Of a stretch of 64,000 bases of DNA, positions 25,001 through 32,811 are shown piece by piece. The notes below the pieces were generated by a model. That model did not search any database and was not told the origin of the DNA. It saw nothing but the letters and a program-made list of their open reading frames with translations. Source of the stretch: Plantactinospora sp040120695 (GTDB lineage Bacteria; Actinomycetota; Actinomycetes; Mycobacteriales; Micromonosporaceae); assembly GCF_040120695.1 (NCBI RefSeq), contig NZ_JBEEAC010000026.1, positions 21,490 to 85,489 of the forward strand, written 5' to 3'. The position numbers and the translations under genes were made by a program. How positions within the stretch are numbered: the stretch's first letter is position 1; each line of letters begins with the position of its first letter.

Positions 25001-26453
25001 CCGGCGTACCGAGGAACTGCTCTCGCAGTCCCAGCGGCTCGCCCACGAACTTCAGGAACAGTCCGCCGAACTCCAGCGCACCAACGCCGAGCTGGAGGAC
25101 AAGGCGCAGCTGCTCTCCGAGCAGAAGGGAAACATCGAGACCAAGAACCGGGAGATCGAGCTGGCCCGGATCGGTCTGGAGGACAAGGCGCAGCAGTTGG
25201 CCCGGGCCTCGGCGTACAAGTCGGAGTTCCTGGCGAACATGAGCCACGAACTGCGTACGCCGCTCAACTCGTTGCTGCTGCTGGCCCGGCTGCTGGCGGA
25301 CAACTCCGAGAACAACCTGACCGAGAAGCAGATCGAGTTCGCCCGGACCATCCACAGCGCCGGTTCCGACCTGCTCTCGCTGATCGACGACATCCTCGAC
25401 CTGTCCAAGATCGAGGCGGGTCGGATGGACGTGGAGCCGACCGAGGTGCGGTTCTCCGAGATCCGCAGCTACGTCGAGCAGGCGTTCGCGCCACAGGCCG
25501 AGGAGCAGGGCCTGGACTTCCAGGTACGCATCTCCAAGGAGCTGCCGCCGATGCTGGTCACCGACGCCCAGCGGTTGCAGCAGATCCTCCGCAACCTGCT
25601 CTCCAACGCGGTCAAGTTCACCGACAACGGGGCGGTGACGTTGCGGATCGGGCCGGCGCCGGAGGGGGCGTTCTTCGACGTACCGGCGCTGGCGACCGCG
25701 CACCAGGTGGTGGCGTTCACCGTCATCGACACCGGCATCGGCATCTCGGACGACAAGCTCGGGCTGATCTTCGAGGCGTTCCAGCAGGCCGACGGGACCA
25801 CCAGCCGGCGGTACGGCGGCACCGGGCTCGGGCTGTCGATCAGCCGGGACCTGGCCCGGCTGATCGGCGGCACCATCACGGTCTCGTCGGCACCGGGGCA
25901 GGGCTCGACCTTCACCCTCTTCGTGCCGGACGTACTGGCGCCGGACGCGGTGGTCGCCCCGGTGCCGGTACCGCCGATGCAGACGCCTCGGGGCGGGCTG
26001 CCCGCCATGCTGCGTACCCAGAGCGAGCCGGACCGGCCGATCACCCCGGCTGCCCGGCAGCTCGACGGCGCCACGGTGCTGATCATCGACGACGACGTCC
26101 GCAACGTCTTCGCCCTGACCAGCGCGTTGGAGCTGCACGGCATGACCGTGCTCTACTCGGACAACGGGGTGGACGGGGTACGCCTGCTCGCCGAGCATCC
26201 GGAGGTGGACATCGTCCTGATGGACGCGATGATGCCGGACCAGGACGGTTACGAGACCACCCGGGCGATCCGCCGCAACCACCGCTTCACCGACCTGCCG
26301 GTGGTGTTCCTGACCGCCAAGGCGATGCCGGGGGACCGCGAGTCGGCGCTCGGCGCCGGTGCGAGCGACTACATCACCAAGCCGGTGGACCTGGACGAGT
26401 TGATCGAGCTGATGGCCTCCTGGGTCACCGGCGGACGGGAGGTCGAGGGGTGA
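22086..26453 (+). CDS. osaA: OsaA-like hybrid histidine kinase with long HAMP array
   Basis: A 1455-residue protein without membrane segments. An N-terminal region leads into seven near-identical 92-residue units (about 164-808), each a HAMP module with VTRVAREVGTEGKLGGQA and GDLSQKIT. A GAF domain (about 815-975), a coiled coil (about 975-1045), a HisKA domain with phospho-acceptor H1054 in SHELRTPLN, a HATPase (about 1155-1280, LLSNAVKFTDNG and GTGLGLSIS), and a receiver domain with D1380 in VLMDAMMPDQDG follow. This is the plan of OsaA in S. coelicolor and of fungal Nik1-type osmosensors. The next gene is its response regulator, 43 bp downstream. It probably senses osmotic stress in the cytosol. 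Confidence 0.88.
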   Translation: MTTAKQISAEERSAAEDAVLLSELVDALRRVRRGDLKARLPRRAGVAGEVADAFNEVVSVQERQHLDLRRISRTVGRDGRLTERLDEEGLDGSWAEGQRAINQLIDDLGRPTTEIARVIAAVADGDLSQHMALEIDGRPLRGEYLRIGRTVNTMVDQLSSFSNEVTRVAREVGTEGELGGQADVRGAAGTWKDLTDSVNTMASNLTYQVRSISQVTTAMARGDLSQKITVSAKGEVAELAHTINGLTDTLRLFAEQVTRVAREVGTEGKLGGQADVPNVAGTWKDLTDSVNSMASNLTAQVRNIAQVSTAVARGDLSQKITVAAQGEILELKDTVNTMVDQLSSFADEVTRVAREVGIEGKLGGQAQVRGVSGTWRALTENVNQLAGNLTSQVRNISQVSTAVAKGDLSQKITVAAQGEILELKSTVNTMVDQLSSFADEVTRVAREVGTEGKLGGQAEVKGVSGTWRDLTDNVNSMASNLTAQVRNIASVTTAVAKGDLSQKITVDARGEILELKSTVNTMVDQLSSFADEVTRVAREVGTEGKLGGQAQVRGVAGTWRDLTDNVNSMASNLTAQVRNIAQVSTAVARGDLSQKITVDAQGEILELKQTVNTMVDQLSSFADEVTRVAREVGTEGKLGGQAQVKGVSGTWRDLTDNVNSMGSNLTAQVRNIASVTTAVARGDLSQKITVDAQGEILELKDTVNTMVDQLSSFAQELTRVGREVGVEGKLGGQAQVKGVSGTWRDITENVNQLASTLTTQLRAIAQVSTAVTTGDLTQRIAVQAQGEVAELKDNINQMIVTLRETTKKNAEQGWLDSNLARIGGLLQGQRDLGEVCRMIMTEVTPLVDAQLGAFFLADTDEAVMRLRLTASYGYVARHHDVTFGPGEGLVGQAALSRRTIRVGAPPNGSLTVRSGLAATPPADLVVLPVLFEGELLGVIEFAGVSPFSDLHLAFLERLVLTIGIAVNTIQANRRTEELLSQSQRLAHELQEQSAELQRTNAELEDKAQLLSEQKGNIETKNREIELARIGLEDKAQQLARASAYKSEFLANMSHELRTPLNSLLLLARLLADNSENNLTEKQIEFARTIHSAGSDLLSLIDDILDLSKIEAGRMDVEPTEVRFSEIRSYVEQAFAPQAEEQGLDFQVRISKELPPMLVTDAQRLQQILRNLLSNAVKFTDNGAVTLRIGPAPEGAFFDVPALATAHQVVAFTVIDTGIGISDDKLGLIFEAFQQADGTTSRRYGGTGLGLSISRDLARLIGGTITVSSAPGQGSTFTLFVPDVLAPDAVVAPVPVPPMQTPRGGLPAMLRTQSEPDRPITPAARQLDGATVLIIDDDVRNVFALTSALELHGMTVLYSDNGVDGVRLLAEHPEVDIVLMDAMMPDQDGYETTRAIRRNHRFTDLPVVFLTAKAMPGDRESALGAGASDYITKPVDLDELIELMASWVTGGREVEG
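22578..24510 (+). repeat. Seven tandem 276-bp HAMP-coding units
   Basis: The VTRVAREVG-coding segment recurs at intervals of 276 bp (about 22578, 22854, 23130, 23406, 23682, 23958, 24234). Middle units are almost identical at DNA level over long stretches, which implies recent duplication or gene conversion. The reading frame is kept throughout. Confidence 0.85.
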
Positions 26454-26496
26454 GCGCGGATGACACGGGCACGATCCGGGGCGAGGGGACGATCGA

Positions 26497-27051
26497 GTGA
26501 GCGAGCTGGCCAAAGCCCTGCTGGTCGACGACCGGCGGGAGAACCTGATGGCGCTCGAGGCGATCCTCCAGGGCCTGCCCGTCCAGTCGGTCGCGGTGGA
26601 GAGCGGCGAGGCGGCGCTGAAGCAGCTCCTGGTGGAGGACTTCGCGGTGATCCTGCTGGACGCCCAGATGCCGGAGATGGACGGTTTCGAGACGGCCAGC
26701 CACATCAAGCGGCGGGAGCGTACCCGGCACGTGCCGATCATCTTCCTCACCGCCGCTGACCGGGACGCCCAGCTCGCCCTGCGCGGGTACGCCGTCGGAG
26801 CGGTCGACTACCTGACCAAGCCGTTCGACCCGTGGGTCCTCCGGGCCAAGGTCTCGGTCTTCGTCGAACTGTGGGTGAAGTCGCGACAACTCGCCGCACA
26901 GTCCGAGCTGGTCCGGGAGCGGGACAACCAGTGGCGGACCATGACCGAGGCGGTGGACGTCGCGGTGGCGCTGCTCCGGTCGGACACCCCGGAGAGCCGG
27001 GACCGGGCCGTGGAGGTGTTGGAACAGGCGCGATGGGGTGCGGCGGCCTGA
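26497..27051 (+). CDS. osaB: OsaB-like response regulator
   Basis: A 184-residue protein with one receiver domain (1 to about 122): acidic pocket LLVDDRREN, phospho-acceptor Asp in LLDAQMPEMDG, Thr in FLTAADR and Lys in LTKPFDP. After it comes a coiled-coil helix (VKSRQLAAQSELVRERDNQ) and a short tail, with no DNA-binding domain. OsaB of S. coelicolor has the same receiver plus coiled coil and is needed for growth and aerial hyphae under osmotic stress. The GTG start follows GAGGGGACGATCGA. Transcribed with the kinase. Confidence 0.85.
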   Translation: MSELAKALLVDDRRENLMALEAILQGLPVQSVAVESGEAALKQLLVEDFAVILLDAQMPEMDGFETASHIKRRERTRHVPIIFLTAADRDAQLALRGYAVGAVDYLTKPFDPWVLRAKVSVFVELWVKSRQLAAQSELVRERDNQWRTMTEAVDVAVALLRSDTPESRDRAVEVLEQARWGAAA

Positions 27052-27120
27052 CGTTCCGCAGTGGCCCGACGCTCTGTGTTGGTCCGACGTCCTGCGGTGT
27101 GGTCTGACCTCCGCCGGGTC
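27050..27120. repeat. Imperfect 18-20-bp tandem repeats in the 3' gap
   Basis: Four units that each begin GACG or GACC follow one another (27050, 27068, 27086, 27106), with mixed CTG/GTG interiors. They span the gap between the convergent response-regulator and STAS genes. No clean hairpin is formed; they may act as a weak terminator or be slippage remains. Confidence 0.45.
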
Positions 27121-27454
27121 AGCCGGTGGACTGCCCGTTCCGGATCATCAGGGCGGAGCGCAGGCCGGTGATGTCCAGCACCCGGAGCAGGAAGTCGCCG
27201 ACGTTGGTCAACATCAGCAGGCTCTGCGAGTGGCTGGCCTTGCGGCTGAGGACGACCAGGGTGCCTAGGCCCTGCGAGTCGCAGAAGGTGACATCGGTCA
27301 GATCCAACACGATCCGGGACGGTGCATCGGCGAGCACCTCGTTGACGACGCTGGACAGCCTGGCGGCGGTGAGCATGTCGATCTCGCCGGCGAGGATGAG
27401 TGTCACCTCGTCGGTGCCGCGCCGCACGCCGATGGTCAGGTCCGCCCGGTTCAC
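27119..27454 (-). CDS. STAS-domain anti-sigma factor antagonist
   Basis: A 111-residue STAS protein. VTLILAGEIDMLTAARLSS and VTFCDSQGLGTLVVLS are the two signature segments; the phosphorylatable Ser is in CDSQGL. It lies next to the osa-like genes and is a natural substrate for the kinase and phosphatase domains of the OsaC-like protein, completing a partner-switch module (inference). The GTG start has no ribosome site, but TAGGCT sits 6 bases upstream (27466-27461, minus strand), which suggests a leaderless mRNA. Convergent with osaB. Confidence 0.88.
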   Translation of the reverse strand: MNRADLTIGVRRGTDEVTLILAGEIDMLTAARLSSVVNEVLADAPSRIVLDLTDVTFCDSQGLGTLVVLSRKASHSQSLLMLTNVGDFLLRVLDITGLRSALMIRNGQSTG

Positions 27455-27621
27455 CCGATTAGCCTATCGCGACCTACCCCAACCGGCCTCTGCTGGCGCT
27501 TCGCCCCGCCGGCAGCGCACCGCACCGGGCGCGCCGGACGGCCCGCCCCGGGCGTGACGTGGGCGACGGCCCGAGGGGTGGGTGCCGGGCGCACAGACAG
27601 CGCTGACAGAATGGCGACACC

Positions 27622-28959
27622 GTGACTGAGACGTACCCCGCCGGCCCCGGTCGCTATCCGGCCGCGGCACCGGCCTCCCAGGCCCTGTTCGACCGCGCCC
27701 GCGCCCTCGTGCCGGGCGGGGTGAATTCTCCCGTGCGCGCGTTCCAGGCCGTCGGCGGCACGCCCCGGTTCATGGCCCGCGGTACCGGGCCGTGGCTCTT
27801 CGACGCGGACGGCCGACGCTACGTCGATCTCGTCTGCTCGTGGGGGCCGCTGATCCACGGCCACGCCCATCCCGAGGTGGTCGCCGCGGTGCAGGCCGCC
27901 GCCGCCAACGGGACCAGCTTCGGCGCCCCGACCGAGGCAGAGGTCGAGCTGGCCGCCGAGATCGTCGCGCGCACCCCGGTCGAGCAGGTCCGGCTGGTCA
28001 ACTCGGGGACCGAGGCGACGATGTCGGCGATCCGGCTTGCCCGGGGCTTCACTGGACGGGGCCGGATCGTCAAGTTCGCCGGCTGCTACCACGGGCACGT
28101 CGACGCCCTGCTCGCCTCGGCCGGCTCGGGGGTCGCCACCCTCGGGCTGCCGGACTCGCCCGGGGTCACCGGCGCGGCGGCGAGCGAGACGGTCGTGCTG
28201 CCGTACAACCACGTGGCGGCGGTCGAGGCGGCCTTCGCCGCCCAGGGGTCCGAGATCGCCGCGATCATCACCGAGGCGGCGCCCGGCAACATGGGTGTGC
28301 TGGCGCCCCGGGACGGCTTCAACCAGGCGCTGGCCCGGATCGCCCACGCGCACGGCGCGCTGCTGATCCTCGACGAGGTGATGACCGGGTTCCGGGTCTC
28401 GGCGGGCGGCTGGGCCGGCCTCGAACCGGTCGACGCCGACCTCTACACCTTCGGCAAGGTGATGGGCGGCGGGCTGCCGGCGGCGGCGTTCGGCGGCCGG
28501 GCCGAGGTGATGGGAAGACTCGCCCCGGCCGGTCCGGTCTACCAGGCCGGCACGCTCTCCGGTAACCCGCTGGCCACCGCGGCCGGGCTGGCCTCGCTGC
28601 GGCTGGCCGACCGCGCGACGTACCAGCGGCTCGACGAGCTGGCCGGCACCGTCGGCAAGCTGGCGAGCGACGCGCTGGCCGCCGCCGGGGTGCCGCACCG
28701 GCTGTCGTACGCCGGGAACATGTTCTCGATCTTCTTCACCGGCGCGGACGTCCACGACTACGACACCGCCCGGACCCAGGACGTCGCGGCGTTCCGGGCG
28801 TTCTTCCACGCGATGCTGGCCGGCGGGGTCTACCTGCCGCCCAGCTCCTTCGAATCGTGGTTCGTCTCGACGGCGCTGGACGACGCCGCGCTGGGGCAGA
28901 TCGCGGCGGCGTTGCCGGTCGCGGCGGAGGCTGCGGCGGCGGCCGGTCACGGGGGGTAG
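27622..28959 (+). CDS. hemL: Glutamate-1-semialdehyde 2,1-aminomutase
   Basis: A 445-residue class III aminotransferase-fold enzyme that converts glutamate-1-semialdehyde to 5-aminolevulinate, the C5 route to heme. The N-terminus FDRARALVPGGVNSPVRAF is diagnostic. GTEATMSAIRLARG binds PLP phosphate, ILDEVMTGFR carries the pyridine-contacting Asp, and TFGKVMGGGLP has the Schiff-base lysine K279. Length is normal. It heads the hem/ccs operon, with only 5 bp to the next gene. A GTG start with CAGAAT 9 bases upstream hints at a leaderless promoter. Confidence 0.97.
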   Translation: MTETYPAGPGRYPAAAPASQALFDRARALVPGGVNSPVRAFQAVGGTPRFMARGTGPWLFDADGRRYVDLVCSWGPLIHGHAHPEVVAAVQAAAANGTSFGAPTEAEVELAAEIVARTPVEQVRLVNSGTEATMSAIRLARGFTGRGRIVKFAGCYHGHVDALLASAGSGVATLGLPDSPGVTGAAASETVVLPYNHVAAVEAAFAAQGSEIAAIITEAAPGNMGVLAPRDGFNQALARIAHAHGALLILDEVMTGFRVSAGGWAGLEPVDADLYTFGKVMGGGLPAAAFGGRAEVMGRLAPAGPVYQAGTLSGNPLATAAGLASLRLADRATYQRLDELAGTVGKLASDALAAAGVPHRLSYAGNMFSIFFTGADVHDYDTARTQDVAAFRAFFHAMLAGGVYLPPSSFESWFVSTALDDAALGQIAAALPVAAEAAAAAGHGG

Positions 28960-28964
28960 GGAAC

Positions 28965-29615
28965 GTGGGCAGCACAACGGTCGTGCACGTACTCCGGCAC
29001 GGTGAGGTGTACAACCCGGAGAAGATCCTCTACGGCCGGCTGCCCGGCTTCCGCCTCTCCGAGCTGGGCGTGCAGATGGCGAAGGCGGCCGCCCAGGCGC
29101 TCGCCGAGCGGGACATCACGCACGTGGTAGCGAGCCCGCTGGAGCGGGCCCAGCAGACGGCGGAGCCGATCGCGGCGCAGTTCGGGCTGCCGGTCGGGGT
29201 GGACGAGCGGCTGATCGAGAGCGCCAACTGGTTCGAGGGAAAGCGGGTCTCGCCCGGCGACGGCTCGTTCCGCGACCCGCGCAACTGGTGGGTGCTGCGC
29301 GACCCGGTCACGCCGTCCTGGGGCGAGGCGTACAGGCTGATCGCCGAGCGGATGTTCGCGGCCCTGCATGCGGCCCGGATCGCCGCCGAGGGGCGGGAGG
29401 CGGTCTGCGTCTCCCACCAGCTTCCGATCTGGACCCTGCGCCGGTACGTCGAGCACAAGCGGCTCTGGCACGACCCGCGCAGGCGGCAGTGCGGGTTGGC
29501 GAGCCTGACCTCGTTCCACTTCGACGGCGCCAAGATCGTGGGTATCGGCTACACCGAGCCGGCCGCGCACCTGGTCGCCATGTCGCCGACCGCGCGGACG
29601 GCCAAGGGGGCTTGA
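28965..29615 (+). CDS. Histidine phosphatase family protein
   Basis: A 216-residue phosphoglycerate-mutase-like phosphatase. HVLRHGEVYNPEKILYGRLPG holds the catalytic RHG motif near residue 11; VASPLERAQQTAEPIA and VSHQLPIW supply the second Arg and the His. A gene of this kind regularly follows hemL in actinobacteria, but its substrate is unknown. The start GTG 28965 lies 5 bp after the hemL stop; the open frame runs further upstream within hemL. One base separates its stop from the next start. Confidence 0.9.
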   Translation: MGSTTVVHVLRHGEVYNPEKILYGRLPGFRLSELGVQMAKAAAQALAERDITHVVASPLERAQQTAEPIAAQFGLPVGVDERLIESANWFEGKRVSPGDGSFRDPRNWWVLRDPVTPSWGEAYRLIAERMFAALHAARIAAEGREAVCVSHQLPIWTLRRYVEHKRLWHDPRRRQCGLASLTSFHFDGAKIVGIGYTEPAAHLVAMSPTARTAKGA

Positions 29616-29616
29616 C

Positions 29617-30213
29617 GTGAACCGCCCCCGGCGAGCCGCCGGCCTCGGCGCGCTGATCGCGGTCGCCGTGACGCTGGCCCTGGCTGGCTGCTCGGGCGGC
29701 GGCGGGGGCGGAAGTGACTGGAAGGGCGAATGCGCGACCACGGACGGCATCGTCGAGTGCGCGCCGGAGCACCGCCCGGCGGCTCCGGCGCTCGCCGGTG
29801 AACTGCTGGCCGGTGGGGCGTACGACCCGGCGCAGGGACGCGGCCGGGTGGTGGTGGTCAACTTCTGGGGTTCCTGGTGCGCGCCGTGCCGGGCCGAGGC
29901 CGACGACCTGGAAGCGACCTACCGGGCGACCAGGGACCGGGGGGTGCACTTCCTCGGCATCAACATCCAGGACGGGCGGGACAAGGCGAAGGCCTTCGAG
30001 GCCGCCTACCAGGTGAGCTATCCGAGCCTCTTCGACCCGCCGAGCCGGCTGGCGCTGGCCTTCGACATCCCGCCCAACTCGATCCCGGCCACCGTCGTCC
30101 TCGACCGCGAGAACCGGATCGCGGTGGTGATCCGGGCCGGGGTGACCCGGGACCGGCTGGAGCCGATCGTCGCCCGGGTCGCCGACGAGCAGCCACCGAG
30201 CGGGCCGAACTGA
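29617..30213 (+). CDS. resA: TlpA/ResA-like thioredoxin lipoprotein
   Basis: A 198-residue lipoprotein. The signal peptide ends in the lipobox LAGC near residue 25, placing it outside the membrane. The thioredoxin fold has the active site WGSWCAPC (about 87-94). It should keep apocytochrome c cysteines reduced, fed with electrons by CcdA, encoded next. GTG start one base after the preceding stop. After its stop a 15-bp unit ATGGGCGGCCTGCGG is repeated twice before ccdA. Confidence 0.93.
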   Translation: MNRPRRAAGLGALIAVAVTLALAGCSGGGGGGSDWKGECATTDGIVECAPEHRPAAPALAGELLAGGAYDPAQGRGRVVVVNFWGSWCAPCRAEADDLEATYRATRDRGVHFLGINIQDGRDKAKAFEAAYQVSYPSLFDPPSRLALAFDIPPNSIPATVVLDRENRIAVVIRAGVTRDRLEPIVARVADEQPPSGPN

Positions 30214-30280
30214 TGGGCGGCCTGCGGATGGGCGGCCTGCGGACGGGCGAGGGCTCGACGCTGACGGGCGGGCTGGGCTG

Positions 30281-31138
30281 ATGGGCAAGACCTTCGCCGA
30301 ACTGGCCGTGAGCGGACCGGTGCTGCTGGCCTTCGGCGCGGCCGCGCTGGCCGGCCTGGTCAGCTTCCTCTCGCCGTGCGTGCTGCCGCTGGTGCCGGGC
30401 TACCTGTCGTACGTCACCGGGCTCGCCGGCAGCGACCTGGAGCAGCGCCGCGCCGGGACCGACGGCGCCACCGGCGAGCCGGCGGTCCCCGGCTCGCCGA
30501 CGCCGGCGGACGAGCCGGCAGGTGCCGCAGTGGCGGTGGCGGTCCGGTCGCCCCGGGCCGTCCGGGGTCGGGTGCTCGCCGGCACGCTGCTGTTCGTCGC
30601 CGGCTTCACCGTCGTCTTCACCCTGACCGCCGTGCTGGTCACCGCCGCCGGGCAGGCGCTCTTCGCGCAGAAGCGCCCCCTGGAGATCGGCATCGGCATC
30701 GTGATCATCGTGTTGGGGGTCTCCTACCTCGGGCTGGTCCCCGGGATGCAGCGGGAGTTCCGGATCCGCCGGCTCCCCGCCGCCGGCCTGCTCGGTGCCC
30801 CGGTCTTCGGCGCGGTCTTCGCGCTCTCCTGGGTACCCTGCGTCGGCCCGACCCTCGGCGCGGTGATCGGAATGGGCACGGCGAGCGGTCAGGCCGACCG
30901 GGCCGCGCTGCTCGCCGTCGCGTACTGCCTGGGGTTGGGGTTGCCGTTCGTGGCCTTCGGGCTCGGCTTCTCCCGGCTGCTCGGGCTGTTCCGGGCGGTG
31001 CGCCGGAACAGCCGCTGGGTCACCCGGGTCGGCGGGGCACTGCTGATCGCGATCGGGTTGGCCCTGGTCACCGGCGGTTGGCAGGACCTGGTCATCTGGT
31101 TGCAGACCACGTTCGGGGTCGGCGAGGTGAGCATCTGA
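30281..31138 (+). CDS. ccdA: Cytochrome c biogenesis protein CcdA
   Basis: A 285-residue polytopic membrane protein of the DsbD/CcdA family with about six helices. The two redox cysteines lie in FLSPCVLPLVPGYLSYVTG (TM1) and SWVPCVGPTLGAVIG (TM4). A hydrophilic loop of about 45 residues rich in Ala, Gly and Pro follows TM1, longer than in most relatives. It moves electrons from cytoplasmic thioredoxin to the ResA-like protein. The stop overlaps the resB start (TGATG). Confidence 0.95.
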   Translation: MGKTFAELAVSGPVLLAFGAAALAGLVSFLSPCVLPLVPGYLSYVTGLAGSDLEQRRAGTDGATGEPAVPGSPTPADEPAGAAVAVAVRSPRAVRGRVLAGTLLFVAGFTVVFTLTAVLVTAAGQALFAQKRPLEIGIGIVIIVLGVSYLGLVPGMQREFRIRRLPAAGLLGAPVFGAVFALSWVPCVGPTLGAVIGMGTASGQADRAALLAVAYCLGLGLPFVAFGLGFSRLLGLFRAVRRNSRWVTRVGGALLIAIGLALVTGGWQDLVIWLQTTFGVGEVSI

Positions 31139-32811
31139 TGTCGATCGAGCAGCACGGTCGGGGCACCGGGTCGGCGGGCGCGCCGACCGGCGTCGCCGAG
31201 GCCGAGCCGCCGGCGCCCGGCGGCCCGGCCGGGGGCGGCCGGCCCTCCGGGGTACGCCGGACCCCGCTGCCGCTGGCCCTGCTGCGCAACTCGTGGCGGC
31301 AGTTGACCAGCATGCGTACGGCGCTGATCCTGCTCTTCCTGCTCGCCCTGGCCGCGATCCCCGGCTCGGTGCTGCCGCAGCGCAACATCAACATCGAGAA
31401 CGTCAACCGGTTCGCCGCCGAGCATCCCGATCTCTTCCCGGCGCTGGACCGGCTCGGCGGCTTCGACGTGTACGCCTCGCCGTGGTTCTCGGCGATCTAC
31501 GTACTCCTGTTCACCTCGCTGGTCGGCTGCATCCTGCCCCGACTGCGCGACCACCTCCGGGCGCTGCGCGCCGCCCCGCCACCGGCGCCGAAGCGGCTGG
31601 ACCGGCTGCCCCGGCACGCCGTGCTGACCGACCACGACGGTGACCTGGCCCGGATCGCGGCGGCGCTGCGCGGGCGGCGCTGGCGGGTGGCGGTCCGTGG
31701 CGACACCGTCTCGGCGGAGAAGGGCTACCTCAAGGAGACCGGCAACCTGCTCTTCCACCTCTCGCTGCTCGGCGTGCTGCTCGGGGTCGGCCTCGGCTCC
31801 TGGTACGGCTGGCACGGCAACCTGCTGCTGGTCGCCGGCCCGGAGAACGCGTACTGCAACACCCTCCAGCAGTACGCCGAGTCGGAGCTCGGACACCGGG
31901 TGGACGCCGCCGACCTGCCGCCGTTCTGCCTGGAACTGACCGACTTCACGGCGACGTTCCTGCCGAGCGGGCAGCCGGAGTCGTTCCGGGCCGAGACGAT
32001 CGTGGAGCAGGGTGACAGGGCGCCGTACCGGGCGAGCTTCTCGGTCAACGATCCGCTGCGGCTGGACGGGGCCAGCGTCTACCTGCTCGGGCACGGCTAT
32101 GCGCCGATCCTGCGCTACACCGACCGCAACGGCGTGTCGCAGACCAGCGACGAGGCGTTCCTCAGCATCGACGGCAACCTCACCAGCGAGGGTGTGGCGG
32201 CCTTCCCGGACGTGAACCTGGACCCGGTGACCGGTGCGCGCAACCCCGATCTCCAGGTCGCCTTCGAGGGGCTGTATCTCCCGACCGCGCCGGACTCGCC
32301 GCCCTTCACCCGCTCGATGTACCCGGCGGAGCGCTCCCCGGCGGTGATGCTCTTCGCGTACCGGGGCAACCTGGGGATGGACGCCGGGATTCCCGGGTCG
32401 GTCTACCGGCTCGACCAGCGCCAGGTGAGCAGCGGCAGGCTGACGCAGATCGGCGAGGGCAAGCTGCTGCGCCCGGGTGAGAAGTGGACGCTCGACGACG
32501 GTACGTCGGTGGAGTTCCTCGGCACCCGCCAGTACGTCACCATCTCGGCCCGGTACGACCCGGGCGAGCGGATCGTGCTGATCAGCTCGGCACTGCTGCT
32601 GGTCGGACTGATGACGTCGCTGTTCGGGCGGCGGCGCCGGGTCTGGTTCCGCCTTTCTCCGGCACCGGCCGACACGACCACGACAGGTCGTAGTAGTTTG
32701 TTGGAGATCGGTGGTCTGCCGCGCACCGAGTACGCGGGGTTCGCCGACGAGTTCGACCGGCTCGTCGCCGCGACGCGACCCGATCCGGCGACGGAAGAGG
32801 GGACCGACTGA
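31138..32811 (+). CDS. resB: Cytochrome c biogenesis protein ResB
   Basis: A 557-residue System II cytochrome c synthetase subunit (ResB/Ccs1). A variable hydrophilic N-terminus is followed by LTSMRTALILLFLLALAAIPGSVLPQR, the first TM and the family-typical SVLPQ motif; a second TM near 120, a third near 205 (FHLSLLGVLLGVGLG) and a last one near 490 flank a large extracellular domain. With CcsB it exports heme and joins it to apocytochromes. Both ends overlap neighbours by one base, so translation is coupled. Confidence 0.95.
   Translation: MSIEQHGRGTGSAGAPTGVAEAEPPAPGGPAGGGRPSGVRRTPLPLALLRNSWRQLTSMRTALILLFLLALAAIPGSVLPQRNINIENVNRFAAEHPDLFPALDRLGGFDVYASPWFSAIYVLLFTSLVGCILPRLRDHLRALRAAPPPAPKRLDRLPRHAVLTDHDGDLARIAAALRGRRWRVAVRGDTVSAEKGYLKETGNLLFHLSLLGVLLGVGLGSWYGWHGNLLLVAGPENAYCNTLQQYAESELGHRVDAADLPPFCLELTDFTATFLPSGQPESFRAETIVEQGDRAPYRASFSVNDPLRLDGASVYLLGHGYAPILRYTDRNGVSQTSDEAFLSIDGNLTSEGVAAFPDVNLDPVTGARNPDLQVAFEGLYLPTAPDSPPFTRSMYPAERSPAVMLFAYRGNLGMDAGIPGSVYRLDQRQVSSGRLTQIGEGKLLRPGEKWTLDDGTSVEFLGTRQYVTISARYDPGERIVLISSALLLVGLMTSLFGRRRRVWFRLSPAPADTTTTGRSSLLEIGGLPRTEYAGFADEFDRLVAATRPDPATEEGTD

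Noticed and set aside
22203..26750. 1515-codon minus-strand frame opposite osaA
   Set aside because: Repetitive antisense translation of the HAMP units; the plus strand shows all kinase motifs.
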